A program made the translations under genes and the position numbers. Below the pieces are notes generated by a model, which was not told the origin of the DNA, ran no database searches, and was given only the letters and a program-made list of their open reading frames with translations. A stretch of DNA of 5,551 nt from B3-G11 sp039714175 (GTDB taxonomy: Bacteria; Actinomycetota; Acidimicrobiia; Spongiisociales; UBA5794), in assembly GCA_039714175.1 (NCBI GenBank), contig JBDLJV010000142.1:1-5551 (forward strand). The letters run 5' to 3'. Shown here in pieces: positions 5,393 to 5,551 of the stretch. Position 1 is the first letter of the stretch. The number at the start of each line of letters is the position of its first letter.

Positions 5393-5551
5393 CTAGCGAG
5401 GGGCGAACGGCTGGAGATCGCTGCCTTCGAGCGTGATGGTGATCATCCCGATGTCGGTTCGGGTCTCGTGCATCTCGCCGGCCTCCCAGAACGCAGCTTG
5501 GAAGGCTTCGATGGGGACTTCAACACCATCGGAACCGGACACGAACCCGGA
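5393..5551 (-). CDS. C-terminal 52 residues of an unrecognised protein (partial)
   Basis: Reading the minus strand inward from the right edge gives 52 codons ending in TAG at 5395-5393. The peptide includes VEVPIEAFQAAFWEAGEM, then HETRTDIGMITITLEGSD and ends PFAPR. It has coding-like third positions (mostly G/C) and a balanced soluble composition, with an apparent amphipathic helix followed by a beta strand (MITITLEG). No motif assigns it to a family. The start and most of the gene lie beyond the window. Its transcription converges on the (E/D)SP gene and meets the stem-loop at 5338-5365, which supports it being a real gene end. Confidence 0.6.
   Translation of the reverse strand, partial: SGFVSGSDGVEVPIEAFQAAFWEAGEMHETRTDIGMITITLEGSDLQPFAPR

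Overview
The window looks like an ordinary stretch of a moderately GC-rich bacterial chromosome, with GC-rich third codon positions and clear AAGGAG/GGGAGG-type Shine-Dalgarno sites. The protein types (an extracytoplasmic 5'-nucleotidase with a paired-cysteine insert, a divergent aminoglycoside-phosphotransferase-fold kinase, an ADP-forming acyl-CoA synthetase-like protein) and hairpin terminators without U-tracts fit an actinomycetote best. That placement is an inference, since no rRNA or marker gene is present. I see no mobile element, tRNA, rRNA or CRISPR array.

Layout, left to right. Positions 1-1265 (minus strand) hold the N-terminal 421 residues of an acetate--CoA ligase (ADP-forming)-type protein whose C-terminus lies beyond the left edge. 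A perfect 16-bp stem-loop (1386-1421) separates it from the upstream gene, a complete secreted bifunctional metallophosphatase/5'-nucleotidase (1438-3219, minus). A gene-free stretch (3220-3510) follows. Next is a 404-residue APH/choline-kinase-family phosphotransferase (3511-4725, minus) that starts with GTG and appears to carry two N-lobe-like segments. A 149-bp divergent intergenic region with two GTTAAC palindromes 22 bp apart and a possible promoter leads to a plus-strand gene (4875-5303). It encodes a small exported protein whose C-terminal half is 18 perfect (E/D)-S-P triplets. A second U-less stem-loop (5338-5365) sits between that gene and the C-terminal end of an unrecognised minus-strand gene (5393-5551).

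The genes do not form an obvious pathway. The nucleotidase and the (E/D)SP protein are both predicted to be exported; the phosphotransferase and CoA ligase-like protein are cytoplasmic. The strong hairpins mark transcription-unit boundaries, so the window holds several short units rather than one operon. The least ordinary item is the (E/D)SP-repeat protein, whose repeat array and flanking repeat-like residues use different serine codon families. No convincing new multi-gene system is visible.
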